Assembly (NCBI GenBank): GCA_021776195.1
Contig: JAJFGK010000108.1
Span: forward strand, 1 to 5,419
Direction: 5' to 3'
DNA from: Kiloniellaceae bacterium
GTDB lineage: Bacteria > Pseudomonadota > Alphaproteobacteria > Kiloniellales > Kiloniellaceae
Length of the DNA stretch: 5,419 nt
Each line of letters begins with the position of its first letter. The first letter of the stretch is position 1. Positions 1-5,419 of this stretch are shown one piece after another. The position numbers were made by a program, and so were the translations under genes. The notes under the pieces were generated by a model, which saw only the letters and a program-made list of their open reading frames with translations, did no database searches and was not told where the DNA came from.

Positions 1-659
1 CGCTGCAGCAGGAGGCCCGGGAGGGACTGATCGAACTGCAGCACCGGGCGGTGACCGGCTTGGGCGAGCTCAGCGGTTCCATAGAGCAGGCCCAACGCAG
101 CGCCCAGTCTCTCGACCAGGAGCTGCGCCAGCGCACCGAACGCTACGAGGACGTCATGCGCGAATCCTACGGCCGCAGCACCAAGTTCGCCGAGGCCTTC
201 GCCGGTCAGGCCGAAGAGCTGGTGCGCGCATCGCGGCAGGCCGAAGAACAGATCGAGATCCTGGCCAAGAGCCGCACCGAGACCCAGCGCGATGCCTTCC
301 TGCGCAGCGCGACGCTTTTGATCGAAGATCTCAATACCCTGGCCATCGACATGACCAAGCTGCTCGAAGACGACGTTCCCGAGGATGTCTGGCGGAGCTA
401 CCGGAAAGGCGATCGTTCGGCCTTCGCGCGCCGCCTGCTGCGCATGCGCGACCAGTTCACCGTGCCGGCGGTCGAACGGCATTTTCGCGAGGACGAGGGC
501 TTCCGGGTCAAGGCCTCGCGTTTCATGAGCCAGTTCGAAGGCCTGCTGGCCCAGGCCAGCCAGTGCGACAGCGACCAGGTCTTGAACGCGGCCTTTCTGA
601 CCGCCGACGTGGGCAAGGTCTATCTTCTGCTGTCGCGCTCGCTCGGCCGCGAGCAGTAG
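1..659 (+). CDS. Coiled-coil protein of unknown function, C-terminal part (5' end outside window)
   Basis: The frame is open from position 3 through the left edge without a stop, so the GTG at 51 is probably an internal valine and at least 218 codons are present. The first ~110 visible residues are rich in Glu, Gln, Arg and Ala with heptad-like spacing and no proline, as in a long coiled coil. After a short linker comes a compact, probably helical tail of about 120 residues. It contains LIEDLNTLAIDM, then DVPEDVWRSYRKGDRSAFARR, then an ending with FLTADVGKVYLLLSRSLGR. No membrane segment, signal peptide or catalytic motif is visible in this part. I recall similar tails at the end of large uncharacterised alphaproteobacterial proteins, but I cannot name a family. 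A structural, scaffold or polarity role would be a guess. The stop lies 12 bases before the ABC exporter start, so the two are probably co-transcribed. Confidence 0.85.
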   Translation, partial: LQQEAREGLIELQHRAVTGLGELSGSIEQAQRSAQSLDQELRQRTERYEDVMRESYGRSTKFAEAFAGQAEELVRASRQAEEQIEILAKSRTETQRDAFLRSATLLIEDLNTLAIDMTKLLEDDVPEDVWRSYRKGDRSAFARRLLRMRDQFTVPAVERHFREDEGFRVKASRFMSQFEGLLAQASQCDSDQVLNAAFLTADVGKVYLLLSRSLGREQ

Positions 660-671
660 GCGCCAACGGTC

Positions 672-2549
672 ATGCGCCCCACCACCATGCAGGCCGGCGA
701 GAAGATTGGCGGCAACCATCTGAAGAGCCTGGTCTGGCTGCTGCCCTACCTCTGGCCCCAGGGCCGCGCCGATCTGAAGGCCCGGGTGATGGCGGCCTTG
801 GTGCTGTTGGTCCTGGCCAAGGTCGCCAACATCTGGGTGCCGATTTTTCTGCGCGATGCGGTCGATGCGCTGAACGTCGAGAAGAACGCGGTCATCGTCC
901 TGCCGCTCGGCCTCTTGCTGGCTTACGGTTTGGCCCGCGTCCTGGCGCTGGGCTTCGGCGAGCTGCGCGACGCGCTCTTTGCCAAGGTCGCCCAGAACGC
1001 GATCCGCCAGGTCGCGCTGGAGACCTTCCGCCATCTCATGGGGCTGTCGCTGCGCTTCCATCTCGACCGGCGGACCGGCGCGCTCAGCCGCGCCATGGAG
1101 CGCGGCGCCAAGTCGATCGAGTTCCTGCTGTTTTTCGTCTCGTTCAACATCATCCCGACAATTCTCGAGATCCTCCTGGTCTGCGGCATCCTCTGGGCCT
1201 TCTTCGATTGGCGCTTCGCCCTGGTGCCGCTCGCCACCATCGTCATCTTCATCACCTTCACCTTCACCATGACCGAGCTCAGGATCCGCTTCCGCCGGGA
1301 GATGAATGAGGCCGACAACGACGCCTCGAACCAGGCGGTCGACACCCTGATCAACTACGAGACGGTGAAGTACTTCGGCAACGACGAGATCGAGGCCCGG
1401 CGTTACGACAAGTCCCTGGAGGCCTATCAGGGCGCGGCCATTCGCTCGCGCACCAGCCTGTCGGCCCTGAACACCGGTCAATCGGCGATCATCTCTCTTG
1501 GCATGATGGCGATCATGATCATGGCCGGCCTCGGCGTGGTCGGCGGGCGCATGTCGCTTGGCGATTTCGTCATGGTCAACGCCTATCTGATGCAGATCGC
1601 CATGCCGCTCAATTTTCTCGGCACGGTCTACCGCGAAATCAAGCAGTCGCTGATCGACCTGGAACATCTCTTTCAGCTCCGCCGCCGCGACGCCGATGTC
1701 GCCGACCGGCCCGATGCGGCGGTCCTGGCGCCGGGGCCGGGCGCCGTGACCTTCCAGGCCGTGTCGTTCGGCTACGATCCGCGCCGGCCGATCCTGCGCG
1801 ATGTCAGTTTCACCGTTGCCCCCGGCACCACCGTGGCCATCGTCGGGCCGAGCGGCGCCGGCAAGTCCACGATCAGCCGCCTGCTGTTCCGCTTCTATGA
1901 TGTCGATGGCGGCGCTATTGTTCTCGACGGCCAGGATCTGCGCGCGGTGACCCAGGACAGCCTGCGGGCGGCGATCGGCATCGTTCCCCAGGACTCGGTG
2001 CTGTTCAACGACACCCTGCACTACAATATCGCCTACGGCCGGCCCGCCGCCAGCGAGGCCGAAATCCAAGCCGTGGTGCGCCTGGCCCAGCTCGAGCAGT
2101 TGATCGAGCGCCTGCCCGATGGTTTCCAGACCATCGTTGGCGAACGGGGCCTGAAGCTCTCCGGCGGCGAGAAGCAGCGGGTCGCGATCGCCAGGGCCTT
2201 GTTGAAGGATCCCAAGGTCCTGATCTTCGACGAGGCCACCTCGGCCCTGGACAGCAAGACCGAGCAGGAAATCCAGGCGGCGATCGACGAGGTCTCGCGC
2301 GGCCGCACCGCCGTCGTCATCGCCCACCGCCTCTCCACCGTCGTCGCCGCCGACGAGATTCTGGTGCTGGAGGAGGGACGCATCGTCGAGCGCGGCCGCC
2401 ATGGCGAGCTGCTGGCCGCCGGGGCGACCTATGCGGCCATGTGGGCGCGGCAACAGCGCGACCGCCAGGAGGATGGCGAGGCGGCAGGCGACAAAGCGCT
2501 GTTGGATGATGGCACGCCGGCAGGCAGCGGCAAGGTGGCGGCGCGATGA
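672..2549 (+). CDS. atm1: Atm1-type (ABCB7/HMT1-like) ABC exporter, fused permease and ATPase
   Basis: This 625-residue half-transporter should act as an inner-membrane homodimer. Family members export glutathione, glutathione polysulfide or metal-glutathione conjugates and support iron-sulfur and heavy-metal homeostasis. Residues ~35-330 form the six-helix membrane domain with family hallmarks: FHLDRRTG (129-136), ERG (143-145) and NYETVKYFGND (228-238). By my recollection of the Novosphingobium Atm1 structure, R204, R208, N267, Q270 and R321 match its glutathione-contacting residues at a constant offset of two. The ATPase domain is complete: A-loop Y368, Walker A GPSGAGKST (392-400), Q-loop Q440, signature LSGGE (496-500), Walker B ending D520 with catalytic E521, D-loop SALD (524-527), H-loop H552. 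A charged tail of ~35 residues follows. The ATG at 672 has only a weak upstream AGTAGG; the ATG at 687 is an alternative. The stop overlaps the meaB start. Lipid A exporter MsbA is the main alternative, but the NYETVKYF block argues against it. The exact substrate is not shown by the sequence. Confidence 0.93.
   Translation: MRPTTMQAGEKIGGNHLKSLVWLLPYLWPQGRADLKARVMAALVLLVLAKVANIWVPIFLRDAVDALNVEKNAVIVLPLGLLLAYGLARVLALGFGELRDALFAKVAQNAIRQVALETFRHLMGLSLRFHLDRRTGALSRAMERGAKSIEFLLFFVSFNIIPTILEILLVCGILWAFFDWRFALVPLATIVIFITFTFTMTELRIRFRREMNEADNDASNQAVDTLINYETVKYFGNDEIEARRYDKSLEAYQGAAIRSRTSLSALNTGQSAIISLGMMAIMIMAGLGVVGGRMSLGDFVMVNAYLMQIAMPLNFLGTVYREIKQSLIDLEHLFQLRRRDADVADRPDAAVLAPGPGAVTFQAVSFGYDPRRPILRDVSFTVAPGTTVAIVGPSGAGKSTISRLLFRFYDVDGGAIVLDGQDLRAVTQDSLRAAIGIVPQDSVLFNDTLHYNIAYGRPAASEAEIQAVVRLAQLEQLIERLPDGFQTIVGERGLKLSGGEKQRVAIARALLKDPKVLIFDEATSALDSKTEQEIQAAIDEVSRGRTAVVIAHRLSTVVAADEILVLEEGRIVERGRHGELLAAGATYAAMWARQQRDRQEDGEAAGDKALLDDGTPAGSGKVAAR
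2532..2538 (+). promoter_or_regulatory. Ribosome binding site of meaB inside the exporter gene
   Basis: AAGGTGG differs by one base from AAGGAGG and sits 7 bases before the ATG at 2546. It supports that start and, with the ATGA overlap at 2546-2549, suggests translation coupled to the exporter. Confidence 0.65.
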
Positions 2550-3541
2550 CCCGAGAGGCCACGGACCCCAAGGCCGCCGCCGATGCCCTGCGTGCCGGCG
2601 ACCGCCGCGCCCTGGCCCGCGCCATCACTCTGGCCGAGTCGCGCAATCCCACCCACCGGCTCCAAGCCGAGGCCTTGCTGGCCGAGGTCTTGCCCGATAC
2701 CGGCGACGCCCTCAGGCTCGGGCTCACCGGCGTCCCGGGGGTCGGCAAGTCGACCTTCATCGAGGCCCTGGGCCTGCGCTTGCTGGCGGCCGGCAAGACC
2801 GTCGCCGTGCTGGCGGTCGATCCTTCCTCCCAGGTCAGCGGCGGATCGATCCTGGGCGACAAGACGCGCATGGAAAGGCTCGCCGCCGACCCGCGCGCCT
2901 TTATCAGGCCCACGCCCACCAGCGGTTCCCTGGGCGGTGTGGCACGCCGCACCCGCGATGCGCTGTTGCTCTGCGAGGCCGCCGGCTTCGACGTGGTGCT
3001 GGTCGAGACCGTCGGGGTCGGTCAGTCCGAGGTCGCGGTCTCCGAAATGGTCGACATGTTCTTGCTGTTGCTGCTGCCCGGCAGCGGCGACGAGCTGCAG
3101 GGCCTGAAGAAAGGTATCGTCGAGATCGCCGACGCGGTGATCATCAACAAGGCCGACGGCGATCTCCTGCCGGTCGCCCAGCAGGTCGCCGCCGACTACC
3201 GCGCTGCCCTGCGGCTGCTCCGCGCGCCCCAGGCCGATTGGCGCCCGCCGGTGCTGCTGGCCTCGGCCCTGACCGACAGCGGCATCGCCGAGGTCTGGGA
3301 GACGGTCGAGGCCTTCCAGGCCGCGATGACGGGCTGCGGGGCCTGGCAGGCCAAGCGTGCGCGCCAGGCCAAACAGGCGCTTTGGCGCGATCTGCGCGAG
3401 AGCCTGCTGGAAGCCTTCGACCGGGATTCCCGCCTGGCCCAGGAGGCCCAGCGCCTGGAACAGGCGGTCGAAGCCGGGAATCTGCTTCCGGCCCTGGCGG
3501 CGCGCCAGCTGTTGGAGGCCTTTCAAAAGGCCCCGGATTGA
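2546..3541 (+). CDS. meaB: Methylmalonyl-CoA mutase-associated GTPase MeaB (ArgK family)
   Basis: MeaB is a cytoplasmic SIMIBI-class GTPase. It gates adenosylcobalamin loading of methylmalonyl-CoA mutase and protects the enzyme from inactivation, in the propionyl-CoA to succinyl-CoA route. At 331 residues it has the usual family length. Visible motifs in order are Walker A/G1 GVPGVGKST (62-70), the switch region starting DPSS (92-95) and continuing through GGSILGDKTRM, the segment ETVGVGQSE (154-162), the family block ELQGLKKGIVEIAD, the guanine-specificity motif NKAD (201-204), and a G5-like SAL (240-242). The C-terminal helical arm (~270-331), rich in Arg, Gln and Leu, fits the family's dimerisation region. 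The start is fixed by a good ribosome binding site and the 4-base ATGA overlap with the exporter. No mutase, epimerase or cobalamin gene is in the window, so partner and pathway come from family knowledge. Older ArgK labels (arginine transport kinase) are a misannotation of this family. Confidence 0.96.
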   Translation: MTREATDPKAAADALRAGDRRALARAITLAESRNPTHRLQAEALLAEVLPDTGDALRLGLTGVPGVGKSTFIEALGLRLLAAGKTVAVLAVDPSSQVSGGSILGDKTRMERLAADPRAFIRPTPTSGSLGGVARRTRDALLLCEAAGFDVVLVETVGVGQSEVAVSEMVDMFLLLLLPGSGDELQGLKKGIVEIADAVIINKADGDLLPVAQQVAADYRAALRLLRAPQADWRPPVLLASALTDSGIAEVWETVEAFQAAMTGCGAWQAKRARQAKQALWRDLRESLLEAFDRDSRLAQEAQRLEQAVEAGNLLPALAARQLLEAFQKAPD

Positions 3542-3543
3542 CC

Positions 3544-3572
3544 TTGACGGGGCTGGCTGGCCTCTGTACAAC
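3544..3572 (+). promoter_or_regulatory. Candidate sigma70-type promoter for rpmB
   Basis: TTGACG (3544-3549, 5 of 6 to the -35 consensus) and TACAAC (3567-3572, 4 of 6 to the -10 consensus) are 17 bases apart. The -35 begins three bases after the meaB stop. Transcription would begin near 3579, giving a leader of roughly 75 bases before rpmB. This is a match by eye, but its position fits a separate promoter for a ribosomal protein gene behind an unrelated operon. Confidence 0.55.
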
Positions 3573-3581
3573 CCGCCGGCA

Positions 3582-3603
3582 CCCGGACAAGACCTTGCCC
3601 GGG
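3582..3603 (+). other. Small inverted repeat in the rpmB leader
   Basis: CCCGG (3582-3586) pairs with CCGGG (3599-3603), and inside it CAA (3588-3590) pairs with TTG (3595-3597) around a GACC loop, with one A-C mismatch between the two stems. It falls just after the predicted transcription start of rpmB and has no T tract, so it is not a terminator. It could be a leader hairpin; chance in GC-rich DNA is also possible. Confidence 0.3.
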
Positions 3604-3652
3604 GACCTCTATTTGTCCGCTCGCGGATGACCACCGGATTGGGAAGAAAACC

Positions 3653-3946
3653 GTGTCCAGACGCTGTGATTTTACCGGTAAGGGCGTGCAGGCCGGCAAC
3701 AATGTCAGCCATGCCCACAACAAGACGCGGCGGCGCTTTCTGCCGAACATGCAGCAGATCTCGCTTCTGAGCGACAGCCTCGGCCAGTCGATTTCGGTGC
3801 GCCTCTCGACCAGTGCGATCCGCACCATCGAAAAGAAGGGCGGGCTCGACGCCTACCTGATGGCGACGCCGACCGCCAGGCTGGGCCGGACCGCGCGCGA
3901 CATCAAGCGCCGTGTGCGCAAGGCCCAGGCCGGCGTGGCGAGCTGA
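3653..3946 (+). CDS. rpmB: 50S ribosomal protein L28
   Basis: L28 is a component of the large ribosomal subunit. The 97-residue product begins [11 protein letters not shown], the family N-terminus, followed by [11 protein letters not shown] (19-29) and PN (31-32), which match the conserved basic segment. The C-terminal half contains [17 protein letters not shown] and ends in a basic stretch with [11 protein letters not shown]. The length is that of the longer alphaproteobacterial form; many bacteria have about 63-78 residues. Only one cysteine (C5) is seen, so it is a zinc-free type. The start is a GTG with GGAAG (3642-3646) six bases upstream; starting here gives exactly the conserved N-terminus. 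The gene appears monocistronic, with a promoter candidate in the 111-base gap upstream and an intrinsic terminator downstream. The usual rpmG (L33) neighbour of gammaproteobacteria is absent here. Confidence 0.97.
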   Translation: MSRRCDFTGKGVQAGNNVSHAHNKTRRRFLPNMQQISLLSDSLGQSISVRLSTSAIRTIEKKGGLDAYLMATPTARLGRTARDIKRRVRKAQAGVAS

Positions 3947-3970
3947 CGGCCGCGACTCCGGCATACCGCG

Positions 3971-4003
3971 AAAGGCCCGCCTTCTGGCGGGCTTTGTCGT
4001 TTT
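3971..4003 (+). terminator. Rho-independent terminator after rpmB
   Basis: GCCCGCC (3975-3981) and GGCGGGC (3986-3992) form a perfect 7-bp GC stem with a TTCT loop. It is preceded by AAAG and followed by TTTGTCGTTTT, a somewhat interrupted T tract. It lies 28 bases after the rpmB stop and separates rpmB from the transporter gene. Confidence 0.88.
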
Positions 4004-4038
4004 GGGCGGCTCAACGAAATTGTTCATGGCCTCGGCCG

Positions 4039-4053
4039 GTAGGGCAGTCCTAC
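4039..4053. promoter_or_regulatory. Inverted repeat upstream of the MFS gene, possible operator
   Basis: GTAGG (4039-4043) and CCTAC (4049-4053) are perfect inverted 5-base arms around a 5-base spacer, about 57 bases before the transporter start. The rest of the gap 4004-4109 shows no promoter I can call with confidence. It may be a regulator binding site, a small RNA hairpin, or chance. No regulator gene is in view. Confidence 0.25.
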
Positions 4054-4109
4054 ATGTTTGGCTGACAGGGGTCCCGGCTCGGGGCTCCGCAAGGTGAAAG
4101 GCCGGGGCC

Positions 4110-5282
4110 GTGACCCCAGACCAACAGACCCGTTCGCTCTTCCGCTGGCTGTCGGCCGGCCACTGGGCCAATGATTTCGGGCCCGGTTCGGTCTGGATCA
4201 TCGCGCCGGCCATCGCCGTGGCCATGGGCCTGACCCCGGGCGAGCTCGGTCTGCTGATCGCGATCCAAACCACGGGCGGCGCCCTGGCCTATCTGCCCGC
4301 CGGTGTCCTGGCCGACCGCATCGCCAACCACGGCCGTCTGCTGCTCGCCACCTTCGTCTGGGTGGCGATCGGCTATGCCCTTGCCTCCCAGGCGCCCGGC
4401 TTCTGGACCGTGGCCATCATGCTGGCGGTCGCCGGCCTGGGCGATGCCGCCTGGCATCCCATCGCCTCGGGGGTGCTGGTCCGCCTGCGCCCGGACCGCC
4501 GGGCCGAGGCCCTGGGGATCCATGCCATCGGCGGCACCCTGGCCGAGGTCACCGCGCCGCTGGCCATCGGATTCGTTCTGGCCGTCTTCGACTGGCGGGT
4601 CGCGCTGCTCTGCGCCGCCCTGCCCGCGGCGCTGATGGCCCTGGCCTTCACCCGGGTCGCCGGGCGCGTGCCACGAGGAGCCGCCACGCGCTTCTCCCTG
4701 GCCGATCTCGGGGCGCATCTTTGGGTCTGGCGGCGGCCCCGCGGGCTGCTCACCATCGGCACCATTTCCGTCTACAACATGGCGAACATGGCGATCCTGG
4801 CCATGATGCCCTTCTACCTGCAGAGCGTTCACGGCTTTGACAGCGGCCAGGTCGGCCTGGCCTTTTCGATCATGATCCTGTTCGGCGCCCTGTTGCAGCC
4901 CTACACCGGCCGGCTATCCGATCGCCTGGGCCGCCGGCCGGTGATCGTGGCCGGGAACATCGTCGCGGCCGGTGCCGCGCTCACGGTCTGGCTCTTCGGC
5001 GGCGATGTCGTGATCGCGCTGGCCGGCCTGGGGGTCGCCCTCTTGGCCCTGACGGCCATCCGCGCCGCCCATCTGGCCGCCGCGGTCGACTATGCCCGCG
5101 GCCGCGAGGGCACCACCCTGGGCATGGCCTTCAGCATTCTGGACGGGGTCGGCGCGCTGGGCGCCTGGCTCGCCGGCCTGGCCGCCAATCAGGGCGTCGG
5201 TTTCGCCTTCCTTCTCGCCGCCGCGTTCTCGCTGCTGGCCTGTCTCGGCGGCCTCGCCCTGCGTGCCGCCGACGCGCCCTAG
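4110..5282 (+). CDS. Major facilitator superfamily transporter, fosmidomycin-resistance-like subgroup
   Basis: This 390-residue inner-membrane protein has about 12 hydrophobic helices in two halves joined by a cytoplasmic loop near residues 183-212, the standard MFS fold for proton-driven transport or efflux. It contains HWANDF (18-23) at the first helix, LADR (68-71) as a degenerate motif A after helix 2, WHP (115-117) after helix 4, and a full motif A, GRLSDRLGRR (267-276), in the second half. The HxxND-like start and the WHP loop resemble the fosmidomycin-resistance-like group as I remember it; the substrate cannot be read from the sequence. The start is the GTG at 4110: an in-frame TGA at 4095-4097 excludes longer forms, and AAAGG (4097-4101) sits 8 bases upstream. 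It follows the rpmB terminator and is probably transcribed separately. No terminator is seen downstream; an insertion sequence begins about 15 bases after the stop without truncating the protein. Confidence 0.9.
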   Translation: MTPDQQTRSLFRWLSAGHWANDFGPGSVWIIAPAIAVAMGLTPGELGLLIAIQTTGGALAYLPAGVLADRIANHGRLLLATFVWVAIGYALASQAPGFWTVAIMLAVAGLGDAAWHPIASGVLVRLRPDRRAEALGIHAIGGTLAEVTAPLAIGFVLAVFDWRVALLCAALPAALMALAFTRVAGRVPRGAATRFSLADLGAHLWVWRRPRGLLTIGTISVYNMANMAILAMMPFYLQSVHGFDSGQVGLAFSIMILFGALLQPYTGRLSDRLGRRPVIVAGNIVAAGAALTVWLFGGDVVIALAGLGVALLALTAIRAAHLAAAVDYARGREGTTLGMAFSILDGVGALGAWLAGLAANQGVGFAFLLAAAFSLLACLGGLALRAADAP

Positions 5283-5297
5283 GTCCTGTGGACTCTA

Positions 5298-5419
5298 GGG
5301 ATTCCCATTGTATTGGAAATGTGATTCAAGACTACTTTTTGGGAGGTGGTCTTGGGTGTGATGGATCGTTTGGTGCTGAGCGATGGTGACTGGGATCGGA
5401 TATCAGGCTTGATCATAGG
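5298..5419 (+). mobile_element. Left end of an insertion sequence, probably IS5 family (cut by window edge)
   Basis: From about 5291 the G+C content falls to about 47% (61 of 129 bases by hand count), unlike the GC-rich genes before it. A likely terminal repeat begins near 5298 with GGGATTCCCATTG, directly after TA within CTAG (5295-5298), a type of target used by some IS5-family groups. A leader of about 60 bases with a GGGAGGT ribosome binding site (5341-5347) then leads into a transposase-like start. The right end and second terminal repeat are outside the window, so the exact boundary (5296-5301) and family are inferred. Confidence 0.7.
5361..5419 (+). CDS. IS5-family-like transposase, N-terminal fragment (3' end outside window)
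   Basis: Only about 19 codons are visible, starting MDRLVLSDGDWDRI and still open at the right edge. The pattern L-[ST]-D-x-x-W-x-x-[IL] near the N-terminus is typical of the first helix of IS5-family transposases (the DUF4096-like helix-turn-helix region), which cut and paste the element through a DDE nuclease domain further on, not visible here. The ATG at 5361 lies 13 bases after GGGAGGT, which is long; an in-frame GTG at 5358 has a better distance of 10 and may be the real start. The low G+C content and the terminal-repeat-like sequence upstream support the call. Confidence 0.7.
   Translation, partial: MDRLVLSDGDWDRISGLII

Noticed and set aside
51..659. GTG at 51 as start of the first gene
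   Set aside because: The frame stays open to the left edge, the coiled-coil character continues upstream, and no ribosome binding site is placed well for it.
2450..2560. Cobalamin riboswitch before meaB
   Set aside because: There is no intergenic space and no B12-box-like sequence; meaB overlaps the exporter gene.
2401..3630. A 409-codon + strand frame overlapping meaB
   Set aside because: It is a shifted frame of the exporter tail and meaB; the product is almost all Arg, Gly, Ala and Pro, while the alternative frame carries every MeaB motif.
3947..4109. A small gene between rpmB and the transporter (61-codon frame at 3912-4097)
   Set aside because: It starts inside rpmB and reads through the terminator hairpin; no ribosome binding site or recognisable protein pattern.
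2429..4273. A 614-codon open frame on the minus strand
   Set aside because: It runs antisense across meaB, rpmB, the terminator and the start of the MFS gene, all confidently assigned on the + strand. Its translation is low-complexity (Gly, Arg, Ala, Gln) with no domain, as expected opposite GC-rich genes.
4050..4832. A 260-codon minus-strand frame opposite the MFS gene
   Set aside because: Its composition is Gly, Gln, Asp and Arg without domain signs, and it lies entirely opposite a well-supported transporter.
1..5419. CRISPR array, tRNA or rRNA genes
   Set aside because: No regularly spaced repeats and no tRNA- or rRNA-like stretches were seen on either strand.

Overview
The window is high-GC, densely packed bacterial chromosome, roughly two thirds G+C by eye up to about position 5285. 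All recognisable genes lie on the + strand. The long form of ribosomal protein L28, the Atm1-type ABC exporter and the MeaB GTPase, together with the codon bias, suggest an alphaproteobacterium, probably a Rhodospirillales-like one. That placement is an inference from gene character, not a database match.

Layout. (1) Positions 1-659 hold the 3' part of a coiled-coil protein whose start lies outside the window. (2) Twelve bases later, 672-2549 encodes a complete half-size ABC exporter of the Atm1/ABCB7 type (transmembrane domain plus ATPase domain). (3) Its stop overlaps the start of meaB (2546-3541), the GTPase chaperone of adenosylcobalamin-dependent methylmalonyl-CoA mutase. These three genes look like one transcription unit. 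(4) A sigma70-like promoter candidate begins right after the meaB stop and precedes rpmB (3653-3946, ribosomal protein L28), which ends in a clear intrinsic terminator (3971-4003), so rpmB looks like its own unit. (5) A 12-helix major facilitator superfamily transporter follows (4110-5282). A short inverted repeat lies upstream of it and no terminator is visible after it. (6) Just past its stop the base composition falls to about 47% G+C. The last ~120 bases look like the left end of an insertion sequence with the first codons of an IS5-family-like transposase, cut by the window edge.

How the genes relate: the Atm1-type exporter (glutathione or sulfur-compound export, linked to iron-sulfur and metal homeostasis) and MeaB (B12 enzyme maintenance) are tightly coupled in arrangement. 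No methylmalonyl-CoA mutase or cobalamin gene is in view, so a shared pathway is only a conjecture. rpmB is housekeeping. The transporter is probably independent, and the insertion sequence marks a junction with mobile DNA.

I did not find a convincing undescribed system. The points most worth a second look are the uncharacterised conserved tail of the first gene, the exporter-meaB coupling, and the cluster of GANTC methylation sites at the insertion-sequence end.
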